Positions 24,895 to 33,416 are shown, counted from the first letter of the stretch. The stretch is 64,000 bases of DNA from Methanobrevibacter ruminantium (GCA_004553595.1 SFKZ01000007.1:10938-74937), one strand, 5' to 3'. Made by a program: numbers and translations. Notes: a model not told the origin generated them from the letters alone.

Positions 24895-26025
24895 TTGTCA
24901 AATAAATTCGCTTGGATTATGTCCCCAAAGGCAAGTTGGGACGATAAGAAAGAATTAATCACAACAGCACTGGAATCAGGAATAGATTACGTTCTTGATA
25001 CAGAAGACAGTGAAAACATCAGAAAAGTTGGAAACTTCAAGATAATTTCCAATGAGGAAGATGCTGACATTTATTTGGTTGGAATTGATGGTGAAGGAGA
25101 CGGCTCTCTTGAGCTTAAGGACAACTTGAATGAATCAGCAGATTTAGCTAAAGCAAATGAAGCTAAAAACAGTGGAAAAACTGTCTGTGCCTATATAGTC
25201 ATTACCGACAAGTTGCATGAGCAATTGGCAGTGACATTAGGCAGAGTTGTTGACTATATAATCCTTGTAGCGACTGACTGGACAATCATTCCCCTTGAAA
25301 ACATCATTGCAGATTTGCAAAAGGAAAATGTTAACATAATAGCTGCTGTAAAGAATGCGGATGATGCAAAAGTGGCTATGGAAACCTTGGAAGTGGGCAC
25401 TGATGGAGTCATATTCGAGCCTCAAGAGTTTGCACAGATAAAAGACATTGCAAATCTTATTGATGAGCTTTCAACAGAAAGCTATTCTTTAAAAGACTTG
25501 ACAATCACTAATGTAGAGCCTGTAGGTTCAGGGGATAGGGTGTGCATTGACACAACCACTATGATGAAGCCTGGAGAAGGTATGCTCATTGGTTCTTACT
25601 CTAAAGCAATGTTTTTCATTCACAGTGAAAGTTTGGAAAGTGAATATGTGGCATCTAGGCCATTTAGAGTTAATGCAGGTCCTGTTCAAGCTTATGTTAT
25701 GGTTCCAGGCAACAAGACAAGATACTTGTCAGAGCTTGAAACCGGTGATGAGGTATTGATTGTTGATAAGGATGGAAAGACCAAAAAGTCTATTGTTGGC
25801 AGATCCAAGATAGAAAAAAGGCCACTTCTTTTGATTGAAGCGGAATATGAAGATATGAAAATAAGGTCATTGGTTCAAAATGCAGAAACAATAAGATTAG
25901 TCGATGAGATGGGTGGACCGATTTCCGTTTCAGTTCTAGAACCTGGAATGAAAGTCAAAGGATTTATTGACGATAGCGCAAGACATTTTGGTATGGCTAT
26001 TGATGAGCAAATCATCGAGCAATAA
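24895..26025 (+). CDS. aroB': 3-dehydroquinate synthase II
   Basis: Second step of the archaeal dehydroquinate route: oxidative deamination and cyclisation of the aroA' product, NAD-dependent. Family landmarks include the N-terminal KFAWIMSPKASWDDKKE, VDYIILVATDWTIIPLENII, GTDGVIFEPQEF, TNVEPVGSGDRVCIDTT, MKPGEGMLIGSYSKAMFFIHSE, RPFRVNAGPVQAYVM. The 376-residue length is normal. The start is a TTG with AAGGAGAT 6 bases upstream. It forms an operon with aroA'. Directly after the stop comes an unusually GC-rich, foldable segment (26026-26096). Confidence 0.95.
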   Translation: MSNKFAWIMSPKASWDDKKELITTALESGIDYVLDTEDSENIRKVGNFKIISNEEDADIYLVGIDGEGDGSLELKDNLNESADLAKANEAKNSGKTVCAYIVITDKLHEQLAVTLGRVVDYIILVATDWTIIPLENIIADLQKENVNIIAAVKNADDAKVAMETLEVGTDGVIFEPQEFAQIKDIANLIDELSTESYSLKDLTITNVEPVGSGDRVCIDTTTMMKPGEGMLIGSYSKAMFFIHSESLESEYVASRPFRVNAGPVQAYVMVPGNKTRYLSELETGDEVLIVDKDGKTKKSIVGRSKIEKRPLLLIEAEYEDMKIRSLVQNAETIRLVDEMGGPISVSVLEPGMKVKGFIDDSARHFGMAIDEQIIEQ

Positions 26026-26096
26026 CCCCCAAGCTTTTTATAGGCCTTCGGTCTGAAAAACCTTGACCAAAAATTTTTTTCACTGGTTGGGAGTAT
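26026..26096 (+). other. Foldable GC-richer segment directly after aroB'
   Basis: Begins at the base after the aroB' stop. Outer arms CCCCCAA (26026-26032) and TTGGGAG (26088-26094) pair with one mismatch; inside, AGGCC-TTC-GGTCT (about 26042-26054) forms a compact hairpin with one G-T pair; GACCA and TGGTT could form a third stem. A T-rich run follows. It may be a terminator or processing structure, or a 3' regulatory RNA. Confidence 0.45.
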
Positions 26097-26183
26097 TAAC
26101 TCTTAACTTTTCTCTTTTTTTATTTTTTTAATTTTTATTTTAGCATTGAAATATTTTAATCTATTTTACTTTTTTTTAAGATT

Positions 26184-26705
26184 TTAAAGAAGATAGTGGA
26201 CTTTTTCCTTATCAATATCATCGAGAGTATAAGCTTTCATATGCCCATCTTCGATTCCTAAAGCCAATATTCCAACTATTCTGAAGTAATCATCAATTCC
26301 TAAAATGTCACGTACAATGTCTTCAGATGATTTTCCCAATTTGGATTTTCTTAAATGGATTTGAATCCAGCAGCTTCCAATATCCTGTTCTGCAGCCATC
26401 AAATGCATGAATGCCAAAGCTATTGAGGAATCTTCAATCCATGTATCTGAAACCTTGCTGTTTGCAATGACAGCTATTGCCTTATTCGCATCCTTTACAA
26501 ATGAAGCTCCAAATGCTTTTGATTTACTTATTTTCTTTAATGTTTCCTTGTTTTTAATTACTAAAAAATTGCATGGCTTTAGGTTTCTGCTTGTAGGAGC
26601 AAGGAGACCTGCCTGCAGGATCTTGTTCATTTTCTCATTTGGAATCTCTTCATCAGTATATTTTCTGACACTTCTTCTTTTAAGCATTACATCTAATAAA
26701 TCCAT
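26184..26705 (-). CDS. Nitroreductase family protein
   Basis: FMN-dependent nitroreductase-fold protein of 173 residues. The N-terminus MDLLDVMLKRRSVRKYTDEEI is the standard signature with Arg residues for the FMN phosphate; QAGLLAPTSRNLKPC is the second FMN-binding segment; the middle contains ALAFMHLMAAEQDIGSCWIQ, and the C-terminus ends in RIVGILALGIED. Short versions like this act as homodimers reducing nitro or quinone compounds with NAD(P)H; the physiological substrate is not evident. It is divergent from hemL, with inverted TATAGTTTATT/AATAAACTATA arms in the shared promoter region (26755-26820). Confidence 0.88.
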   Translation of the reverse strand: MDLLDVMLKRRSVRKYTDEEIPNEKMNKILQAGLLAPTSRNLKPCNFLVIKNKETLKKISKSKAFGASFVKDANKAIAVIANSKVSDTWIEDSSIALAFMHLMAAEQDIGSCWIQIHLRKSKLGKSSEDIVRDILGIDDYFRIVGILALGIEDGHMKAYTLDDIDKEKVHYLL

Positions 26706-26754
26706 TCTATCATCCTTTAAAATTAGTTGATTGTTTATTTCTTGAATTGATTTT

Positions 26755-26820
26755 TATAGTTTATTATATTAAACTTTTTATAAAATAGAAATACCTATTA
26801 ATTAAGATAAATAAACTATA
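26755..26820. promoter_or_regulatory. Inverted 11-base arms in the nitroreductase/hemL promoter region
   Basis: TATAGTTTATT (26755-26765) and AATAAACTATA (26810-26820) are exact inverted copies, one facing each divergent gene. A TATA-like TTTTTATAAAATAG lies between them. Because the arms are A/T-only except for one G/C, chance is possible. Confidence 0.35.
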
Positions 26821-26883
26821 TTATAATAATTGATTTATGATTATAAATTATTCATCTAAATTAAAATTATAGGAATTATTATC

Positions 26884-28149
26884 ATGAATAGCGAAGAATT
26901 ATTTAAAATAAGTAAAACCATCACTCCTGGAGGAGTAAACTCTCCAGTACGTGCTTTTGAACCTTATCCATTCTTTGTAAAGGAAGCAAAAGGTTCTCAT
27001 ATAAAAGACATTGACGGCAACGATTATGTTGACCACTGTTTGGCTTATGGCCCTATCTTGCTTGGTCATAGTGATGATGATGTCATGAATGACGTTTTTG
27101 CACAGATGCAAAAGGGAACCGCTTATGGGGCCCCTACTGAAAATGAGGTTAAATTGGCTCAGGAAATAATTGACAGGGTTCCATGTGCTGAGATGGTTCG
27201 TTTTGTAAACTCTGGTACTGAAGCTACAATGGCTGCAATCAGACTTGCAAGAGGATTTACCGGTAGGGATAAGATTGTCAAGTTTGAAGGATCCTATCAT
27301 GGGGCTCATGACTATGTGCTTGTAAAATCAGGTTCTGGTGCAGCATGTCTTCCAGATTCTTTAGGAATTCCAGTGGAAACAACCCAAAACACCCTTTCAG
27401 TACCATTCAATGACGTGGATGCAATGACCAAATTGATTGATGAGGAAGGCGAAAACATAGCTTGTATTATCGTAGAGCCTGTTATGGGAAATATCGGCTG
27501 TGTAGAGCCTACTGTAAAGTTCTTGAAATTCCTTAGGGAAATCACAGAGGAAAATGATATAGTATTGATCTTTGATGAAGTGATCACTGGTTTTAGAGTT
27601 TCCCGTGGTGGAGCTCAAGAGTATTATGGTGTCAAGCCTGATTTAGTCACTTTCGCTAAGATATTAGGTGGAGGATTCCCAATTGGTGCTTATGCCGGTA
27701 AAAAGGAAATCATGGAAATGATTGCACCTAACGGTAAGGTTTACCAAGCAGGAACCTTTAGCGGAAACCCTGTTTCAGTTCAAGCGGGTCTTTCAACATT
27801 GGCAAAGCTTGATTATCCATTCTATGGCAATTTGGCAAGAAAAGGAGATTTTTTAAGAGACAATATGAAAGACATTGTCGAAGACTTGAACTTGGACTTG
27901 CAGGTTGTAGGTCTTGCATCAATGTTCCAAATCTACTTCAATCCAGAGCCAGTGCTCAATTATGAAATAGCTAAAAAGTCTGATACCAAAAGGTTCTTGG
28001 TATATTTCAGAGAATTGTTAAAGAACGGCGTATTCATTCCGCCTAGCCAATTCGAATGTAATTTCATCTCTGGTGCACATACTGAAGATGACTTGGTAAA
28101 GACATCAGAAGCTATTGAAGCTGCATTGAAAGTGGCTTGGGAAAAATAG
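26884..28149 (+). CDS. hemL: Glutamate-1-semialdehyde 2,1-aminomutase
   Basis: PLP enzyme that makes 5-aminolevulinate from glutamate-1-semialdehyde, feeding F430, corrinoid and siroheme synthesis. The 421-residue protein has all HemL landmarks: TPGGVNSPVRAFEPYPFF, VDHCLAYGPILLGH, FVNSGTEATMAAIRLARGFTGR, KFEGSYHGAHD, DEVITGFRVSRGGAQ, and the PLP lysine in FAKILGGGFPIGAY, then QAGTFSGNPVS. The upstream region is shared with a divergent nitroreductase gene. No hemA or other tetrapyrrole gene is adjacent. Length is normal. Confidence 0.96.
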   Translation: MNSEELFKISKTITPGGVNSPVRAFEPYPFFVKEAKGSHIKDIDGNDYVDHCLAYGPILLGHSDDDVMNDVFAQMQKGTAYGAPTENEVKLAQEIIDRVPCAEMVRFVNSGTEATMAAIRLARGFTGRDKIVKFEGSYHGAHDYVLVKSGSGAACLPDSLGIPVETTQNTLSVPFNDVDAMTKLIDEEGENIACIIVEPVMGNIGCVEPTVKFLKFLREITEENDIVLIFDEVITGFRVSRGGAQEYYGVKPDLVTFAKILGGGFPIGAYAGKKEIMEMIAPNGKVYQAGTFSGNPVSVQAGLSTLAKLDYPFYGNLARKGDFLRDNMKDIVEDLNLDLQVVGLASMFQIYFNPEPVLNYEIAKKSDTKRFLVYFRELLKNGVFIPPSQFECNFISGAHTEDDLVKTSEAIEAALKVAWEK

Positions 28150-28276
28150 GTAAAATTAGATTAGATTAACATATTTAACTAAAAAAACTATATATAATCG
28201 TAAAATAAACTATAAAATGTAATTAATAATCATTTAAATTATTAAATGCTGATTTAAATATTTCGGAGGAAGAAAA

Positions 28277-28819
28277 ATGAAAATTATTGCATTACAAGGA
28301 AGTCCACGTATTGGTGGAAACTGTGACGTATTAATGGATGAAATGATTAAAGGGGCAGAAGAAAACGGTCACGAAGTAGTAAAATACTATCTTGAAGAAG
28401 AAGACATTGCAGGCTGTAAAGCATGTATGTTCTGTGCTGAAAACCCTGACTGTGTACGTGAAGACGATGGTAACAAGATCATCAATGAATTGGTTGCAGC
28501 TGATGGTGTAATCTTTGCAACTCCTATCTACTATGGTCAAATGACTGCACAAGCAAAAACCATTATCGACCGTTTCTATGCAATTGGCCAAAACCCAAAT
28601 AAAAGCTTAAGCGGTAAAGCAGCTCTTATCTTCACTGAAAACCAACCTGAAGGAACCTACGAAGCATACATCGAATTGACTAAATTCTCCCCATTCACCT
28701 TTATGGGATATGAAGTTATAGGTCATGTCGATGCTGGTAGCGCTGGTCCTGCAGGAATCGTTGCAGAAGAACAAGAAGACAAATTAAAAGAAGCTTACGA
28801 ATTAGGTAAACAATTCTAA
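28277..28819 (+). CDS. Iron-sulfur flavoprotein (NADPH-dependent FMN reductase-like)
   Basis: A 180-residue flavodoxin-fold protein. The N-terminal LQGSPRIGGNCDVLMDEM is the FMN phosphate loop; ATPIYYGQMTAQAKTIIDRF is the second flavin segment. Between them lies a compact cysteine motif, GCKACMFCAENPDC (C-x2-C-x2-C-x5-C), that binds a 4Fe-4S cluster in the Isf family of methanogens. Isf-type proteins take electrons from ferredoxin and can reduce O2 or H2O2, although this one has no proven partner. TTCGGAGGAAG precedes the ATG by 6 bases. Two AAACTATA octamers and an 8-base inverted repeat (28223-28245) lie in the promoter. Confidence 0.88.
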   Translation: MKIIALQGSPRIGGNCDVLMDEMIKGAEENGHEVVKYYLEEEDIAGCKACMFCAENPDCVREDDGNKIINELVAADGVIFATPIYYGQMTAQAKTIIDRFYAIGQNPNKSLSGKAALIFTENQPEGTYEAYIELTKFSPFTFMGYEVIGHVDAGSAGPAGIVAEEQEDKLKEAYELGKQF

Positions 28820-28966
28820 GTTTATCTATTTCTCTTTTTTTCTTTTTTTACTTATTTTTACTTTTTTTAATTTATTAAACTCTATTTTACTTATTTCTAA
28901 CTATTTCTAACTATTTTAACAGGATATTTTCCAGTTCTGATTTTTTATAAAACTATAAATTAAATA

Positions 28967-29776
28967 ATGAATAAAACAATTACTATGATTAGAATAGTGG
29001 CGGGTTTAGGAGAAAATGAAAATATCATTAAGGCTTCTAACGAACTCAATGAGATTGATGACTTGGAAATAACTTTAGTTAAAACTGAAGATGAACTCAT
29101 AGAAGCATTCAAAAATCCGGAAATAGATGCGGTTATCAGAGGATCTCTAAAGGCATCTAAAGTAATTAAAGCCATTAAAGATTTCAAATCAAGTCAAACA
29201 ATCAACAGAACCACTTATATCAATACAGAAGATGATGAAAGCTTTTCCAATAATTATGAATTCCTTCTTGCTCCTGTAGGCATTGATGAAGGAAAGAACA
29301 TAGAAGAAAAAATTATATTGGCTGTTCAAGCAGCTAATTTTATTCAATACCTTGGAAAGAAGCCTAAAATAGCTGTTTTGGCTGAAGGAAGAAAAGATGA
29401 TTTGGGAAGAAGCGAGAGAATCGATGAAAGCCTAATATCTTCTGAAGAATTGACAAACAGATTAATAGAGACTTTCAAGGAATTGGATAATTTCGATAAT
29501 GATAGTGATGAGATATCCGAGAATTATTCAATTAAAAACTATTACATTCTCTTGGAACAGGCTATTGAAGATGGCTATAACATCATTCTTGCAAATGATG
29601 GCATCTTTGGAAACATCATGTTCAGGACACTTGTGCTTCTTGACAAATGGCCAAGCTATGGTGCTGTAACACTTGGAATAGATGAGATATTCATTGATAC
29701 AAGCCGTGACCAAACTGTTGAAGGTTATGTAAGAAGCTTAAAGTTAGCTTATAATCTTGCTAAATTAAGGGGATAA
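28967..29776 (+). CDS. mtxX: Methanogenesis marker protein 4 (MtxX)
   Basis: A 269-residue protein matching methanogenesis marker 4/MtxX, related in fold to phosphate acyltransferases. Recognised by RIVAGLGENENIIKAS, DAVIRGSLKASKVI, LLAPVGIDEG, KIAVLAEGRKDDLGRSERID, and the C-terminal IILANDGIFGNIMFRTLVLL plus AVTLGIDEIFIDTSR. It was first named after neighbouring methyltransferase genes, but the activity is not established. No ribosome binding site is clear before the ATG; an AAACTATA octamer lies at 28950-28957, only 10 bases above the start, so the message may be leaderless or start very close. Flanked by short T-rich gaps. Confidence 0.85.
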   Translation: MNKTITMIRIVAGLGENENIIKASNELNEIDDLEITLVKTEDELIEAFKNPEIDAVIRGSLKASKVIKAIKDFKSSQTINRTTYINTEDDESFSNNYEFLLAPVGIDEGKNIEEKIILAVQAANFIQYLGKKPKIAVLAEGRKDDLGRSERIDESLISSEELTNRLIETFKELDNFDNDSDEISENYSIKNYYILLEQAIEDGYNIILANDGIFGNIMFRTLVLLDKWPSYGAVTLGIDEIFIDTSRDQTVEGYVRSLKLAYNLAKLRG

Positions 29777-29824
29777 TCCTATTTTTTACTTTTTTTTAAA
29801 ACTTTAAGAACTATTTTTTTTTTT

Positions 29825-29840
29825 AAAAAATTTATATAAA
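29825..29840 (+). promoter_or_regulatory. TATA-type promoter for uppS
   Basis: AAAAAATTTATATAAA (within 29825-29840) is a consensus archaeal promoter element about 120 bases before the uppS start. Confidence 0.5.
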
Positions 29841-29960
29841 ACTATTTAAATTATTTTTTTTATATATAATACTAATAGAATTACTTCATTAAGTAATAGT
29901 TAAATAAAATTGTAAACTTCAAAAAAATAAAAAATAAAAAAAATATTATGGGGAATTATT

Positions 29961-30725
29961 TTGCCACCAAAATTTTTATACAGTATCTATGAAAAGCGTC
30001 TAATGAATGAATTAGACCCTAATAGAATGCCAAAGCATGTAGCTATTATCATGGACGGCAATAGAAGATACTCTAAGATTCAAGGAAATATGGAGGTTAT
30101 CAAGGGCCATGAAATTGGTGTAGATACCTTAGAGAAAGTTCTTGACTGGAGTATTGATTTAGGAATTGAAATTGTAACCGCTTATGCATTTTCAACTGAA
30201 AACTTCAATAGACCTCAGCATGAAGTTGAAGGATTGATGAATCTTTTCGTAAAGAACTTCAAGAGAATTGTTAACCATGAAAAGATTCACAGGAACAAGG
30301 TTCGTGTTAAGGTTGTAGGAAGAACTGAACTCTTGCCTGATAGCGTACGGGAAGCTATTAGGGAAGCTGAAGAGGCTACAAAGGATTATGATGAAAGACT
30401 TTTCAACTTGGCTATTGGTTATGACGGCAGATTGGAAATCGTTGATGCAATCAAGAAAATATCTAAGCAAGTGAAAGATGGCGAGATTTCCATTGATGAC
30501 ATTGATGAGGATATGGTCAGCCAGAATCTTTACACTGAAGGCCTTGAAGATCCAAGTCTCATTATTAGGACAAGTGGAGAAGAAAGACTTAGTGGTTTCC
30601 TCTTATGGCAATCTTCTTACTCCGAGCTTTATTTCTGTGATAGCTTATGGCCAGAGTTAAGGAAAGTTGACTATTTAAGAGCCATTAGGGATTATCAAGC
30701 AAGAGACAGACGTTTTGGAGTCTAA
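29961..30725 (+). CDS. uppS: Undecaprenyl/polyprenyl diphosphate synthase (cis-prenyltransferase)
   Basis: Builds long cis-polyprenyl diphosphate lipid carriers for glycosylation and pseudomurein assembly. The 254-residue protein carries the cis-prenyltransferase motifs PKHVAIIMDGNRRYSK (catalytic Asp), VTAYAFSTENFNRP, and the C-terminal LIIRTSGEERLSGFLLWQ with SELYFCDSLWPELR. The start is a TTG with GGGGAAT 7 bases upstream; an ATG at 29948 lies in another frame. It is followed by T-rich DNA and a trinucleotide repeat (30761-30804). A single gene with its own TATA box. Confidence 0.95.
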   Translation: MPPKFLYSIYEKRLMNELDPNRMPKHVAIIMDGNRRYSKIQGNMEVIKGHEIGVDTLEKVLDWSIDLGIEIVTAYAFSTENFNRPQHEVEGLMNLFVKNFKRIVNHEKIHRNKVRVKVVGRTELLPDSVREAIREAEEATKDYDERLFNLAIGYDGRLEIVDAIKKISKQVKDGEISIDDIDEDMVSQNLYTEGLEDPSLIIRTSGEERLSGFLLWQSSYSELYFCDSLWPELRKVDYLRAIRDYQARDRRFGV

Positions 30726-30757
30726 ATTTATTCTTTCTTTTTTATCTTTTTTTAACA

Positions 30758-30804
<47 letters not shown>

Positions 30805-30824
30805 TTATTTTTATTGTGATTATT

Positions 30825-30875
30825 ATGATAGATACGCACTTCAACATTGAGGTATACATGATAAAAATCTGTTAA
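30825..30875 (+). other. Sixteen-codon open frame resembling the start of the next gene
   Basis: ATGATAGATACGCAC (MIDTH) opens a 16-codon frame that stops at 30873-30875. The same five codons, except one silent base, open the TatD gene at 30949. GTGATT precedes it as a weak ribosome binding site. It may be a leftover duplication or an upstream frame. Confidence 0.4.
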
Positions 30876-30948
30876 ATTTTTGTTGAAATTTTATCAAAAA
30901 TATGTAAAAAATATATTACATTTATAACATTGCTACATAAGTGATACG

Positions 30949-31710
30949 ATGATAGATACACATTGCCATATAGATTTTGATGAATTTGATGAAGATAGGG
31001 ATAAGGTTATATCCAGAGCTAAAGAGAAGCTCAATGCTGTCATCAATTCAGGGTATGGTTTGGAAAGCAATGCAAAGGCATTGGCTCTTTCAAAGGAGTA
31101 TGAAGGATTTGTTTATCCAACCTTCGGATTCCATCCTGTATCATCCCAGAACTCTCCTCAAGAGGAGATAGATGCAGCACATAAGCAGATGATTGACCAT
31201 CTTGATGAGATTTTGGCAGTTGGGGAAGTTGGAATGGATTTCTTCTATTGCACAGACAAGGCATTGAGAGCTCGCCAGCAGGAAATCTTCACAGGATTTA
31301 TTGAAATTGCAAATGAATACAAGAAACCATTGCTTATTCACGGAAGGGACTGTGAAAAGAAGATATTCAATTTGCTAAAGGATTATGATGATATTCCTAA
31401 AGTGATCTATCATTGTTATGGAGGTAGCCTGAAGACAGCAAGGAAGATCTTGGATATGGAAGACCATTACCTAAGCTGTTCGACTATGGTATGCTACAGT
31501 CCGAGACATCAAGACCTTTTCAAGGAAATTCCACTTGAAAGAATCTTGACTGAAACTGACAGCCCATACTTGGCAATGACCAAGGATGAAAGGAATGAAC
31601 CTGCAAATGTTGCACTTGCAGTTGAGAAATTAGCTGAATTGCATGAAACTAGTGTGGATGATGTATCTCTACAAACTGAAAAGAATGCAAGATATGTATT
31701 CGACATATAA
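30949..31710 (+). CDS. TatD family metal-dependent hydrolase
   Basis: A 253-residue amidohydrolase-superfamily protein. Metal ligands are visible in order: MIDTHCHIDF (His4, His6), VGEVGMDFF (Glu), KPLLIHGRDC (His), KVIYHCYGG (His), and LTETDSPYL (Asp). TatD relatives are Mg2+-dependent 3'-5' exonucleases/DNases; whether this archaeal member acts on DNA is not known. A GTGATACG precedes the ATG. A short copy of its first codons lies 124 bases upstream. Length is normal for the family. Confidence 0.9.
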   Translation: MIDTHCHIDFDEFDEDRDKVISRAKEKLNAVINSGYGLESNAKALALSKEYEGFVYPTFGFHPVSSQNSPQEEIDAAHKQMIDHLDEILAVGEVGMDFFYCTDKALRARQQEIFTGFIEIANEYKKPLLIHGRDCEKKIFNLLKDYDDIPKVIYHCYGGSLKTARKILDMEDHYLSCSTMVCYSPRHQDLFKEIPLERILTETDSPYLAMTKDERNEPANVALAVEKLAELHETSVDDVSLQTEKNARYVFDI

Positions 31711-31796
31711 TTTTAACGGAACGATTGATTAAACTGATGTTTATAAAAATTATTTAATTTTCATTATTCTATTATTGAATTTAAAGGTATGGTATT

Positions 31797-32477
31797 ATGA
31801 AACCTTATGTAATCCTTAATGCAGCTATGACATTGGATGGAAAAATAGCTACAAAAACTGGAAGTTCTGAAATTTCAGGCAAAGAAGATCTTGAACGTGT
31901 TCATGAAATCAGAAAGGAAGTTGATGGCATTATGGTAGGAATTGGAACCGTTCTTGCAGATGACCCAAGACTTACCGTTCATAAGATTAATGCAAGAAAA
32001 GAGGACAATCCGGTTAGGGTTGTAGTTGACAATAAGGCAAGGACTCCACTTGATTTTCGGATATTGGATGATGATGCTGAAACAATCATTGCAGTAAGCA
32101 GCATTTGTGATGAGAATAATCCTGATTCTGATGAGGATGCAGTTCTAAGGGCTAAGGAGCTTTCCAAAAGAGCAAATGTTTTCTATTCCTCTAAGGAATC
32201 TGTTGATTTAGCTGAATTTATGGAGCATTTGTATTCAAAAGGAATTGAAACCCTTATGCTTGAAGGGGGATCCACACTTAACTTTTCCATGATACGTGAA
32301 AATCTTATTGATGAAGTGAGGATATGCATAGCTCCTATGATTGTTGGAGGAAAGGATTCCAAAACCTTCTTCGATGGGGAAGGATTCGATTATATGAAGG
32401 AAGCCATTCCATTGAAATTGGAAAAGTATTATCCTTTGGGAAAGGACTTTGTTATGGAATATAAGGTTTTAAAATAA
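31797..32477 (+). CDS. arfC: 2,5-diamino-6-ribosylaminopyrimidinone 5'-phosphate reductase
   Basis: RibD C-terminal/DHFR-like reductase of archaeal riboflavin and F420 (deazaflavin) biosynthesis; uses NADPH to reduce the ribosyl to the ribitylamino pyrimidine. Segments: MKPYVILNAAMTLDGKIAT, GIMVGIGTVLADDPRLTVH, PVRVVVDNKARTPLDFRIL, LMLEGGSTLNFSMI, and CIAPMIVGGKDSKTFFDGEG. The protein is 226 residues, normal for the stand-alone archaeal form. GGTATTATG is the start region. It is the last gene before a gene-poor stretch; a hairpin at 32605-32641 may end its transcript. Confidence 0.93.
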   Translation: MKPYVILNAAMTLDGKIATKTGSSEISGKEDLERVHEIRKEVDGIMVGIGTVLADDPRLTVHKINARKEDNPVRVVVDNKARTPLDFRILDDDAETIIAVSSICDENNPDSDEDAVLRAKELSKRANVFYSSKESVDLAEFMEHLYSKGIETLMLEGGSTLNFSMIRENLIDEVRICIAPMIVGGKDSKTFFDGEGFDYMKEAIPLKLEKYYPLGKDFVMEYKVLK

Positions 32478-32604
32478 GTTTTTCTTTTTTTTAATTTTAA
32501 ATCAGATTAATAAAATTATAAAAAAAGTTTTAAAAATAGTTTTAAAAAATAGTTTTAAAAAATAGCTGAATAAAAGAAATAAAATAATTAATAATAAAAT
32601 AATG

Positions 32605-32641
32605 TAAAAGCAAACAAGTCTTTCTTCTTTGTTTGCTCTTA
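32605..32641. terminator. Strong hairpin downstream of arfC
   Basis: Arms around AGCAAACAA and TTGTTTGCT pair over at least nine bases, extended by AAAA/TCTT with one mismatch, with a short T/C-rich loop. On the minus strand it directly follows a possible tiny basic frame (32639-32695) that has a good ribosome binding sequence (GAGGTGGAAATAT) but no standard start codon. A related GCAAACAAAAAG hairpin lies at 33653-33684, so the two bracket the metal-box region. Confidence 0.45.
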
Positions 32642-32642
32642 C

Positions 32643-33133
32643 TTGTTTTTGAAATTTTGGTTTTCAAATTGAGGTTTTATTTTTCGTATCTTGATATTTC
32701 CACCTCTAATTTTATTTTCGATTTGTGCGATTTGTTTTTCTTTTTTTTTTTTGATTTGATTTGAAATATAGATTGAAGCAATGTTTTGTCGAATGATTTT
32801 AGTTTAATTCCATGCTAAAATACATTTTTTTTACAAATTTTGCTTAAATTTAGTTTTTTTGATTAATTCAAAGATTAATCATGTTCAACAGCTTAATTAA
32901 TTGCAAATGCAATTAATACGTTTTTTGTTAAAATGTCTTAATTTAAGTTAATTAGTTCATTCTAACACTTTTGGAGATATTCAGGTTCATTCTTTCTTTG
33001 GATTTTGATAGTATTCATTTTAATCCAGTATCGATTTTCGACGCTGGAGTTATCCCAAATATCTATATTAATATTTGTTCTTATAGTATATAACTGTTTG
33101 CATATTTACTAACATTTTCTATATGTGCAAATA
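32643..33133. other. Gene-poor stretch with one compact hairpin
   Basis: No open frame that I would call. The main structure is a 23-base hairpin at 33025-33047: arms CCAGTATCGA and TCGACGCTGG pair with one G-T and one mismatch around TTT. GGATT and AATCC just upstream could extend it. It lies about 90 bases before the operator-flanked promoter. The rest is A/T-rich and looks like spacer. Confidence 0.4.
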
Positions 33134-33203
33134 TTTAGGCATACCTAAACATTTATATATGATGAAAACAAACTATAATTAAAGATATTTAGGTACACCT
33201 AAA
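33134..33203 (+). promoter_or_regulatory. TATA box between two TTTAGG-N4-CCTAAA operators
   Basis: TTTAGGCATACCTAAA at 33134-33149 and TTTAGGTACACCTAAA at 33188-33203 are near-identical dyads with perfect arms. A TATA box (TTTATATATG, about 33152-33161) lies between them, so one operator is just upstream of TATA and the other overlaps the start of transcription. The TTAGG...CCTAA pattern resembles sites of DtxR-family iron or manganese regulators. Occupancy of both would silence the small genes that follow. Confidence 0.65.
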
Positions 33204-33314
33204 TTTTAAGGAATCGCCTACAAGTAAAAAGAATAATGTCATTAATCACTCCAAATTAAAAATCAAGTCCTTAAAATTTTTGTACTTTTGTCTTTAATTC
33301 TCGGAGGTGAAATA

Positions 33315-33413
33315 TTGGGAATAACCAAAAGTGGAATTTGTGGTAAAAAGCAGATTAAACCGACTAAACGAGAAAGAAAAAGAGATCCAAAAGTTGTTAC
33401 TTTCAGAGGATGA
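33315..33413 (+). CDS. 32-residue basic protein under control of the TTTAGG operators
   Basis: Starts at TTG 33315 after a very strong ribosome binding site, GGAGGTGAAATA, and encodes a small, strongly basic protein: MGITKSGICGKKQIKPTKRE at the front, then RKRDPKVVTFRG. It has one Cys and no hydrophobic segment. I do not recognise it. The promoter 110 bases upstream is flanked by two metal-regulator-type operators, so it is probably made when iron or manganese is low. The stop (TGA 33411-33413) overlaps the ribosome binding site of the next frame, which begins 3 bases later. It could be a regulator of RNA or protein rather than an enzyme. Confidence 0.55.
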   Translation: MGITKSGICGKKQIKPTKRERKRDPKVVTFRG

Positions 33414-33416
33414 TTT

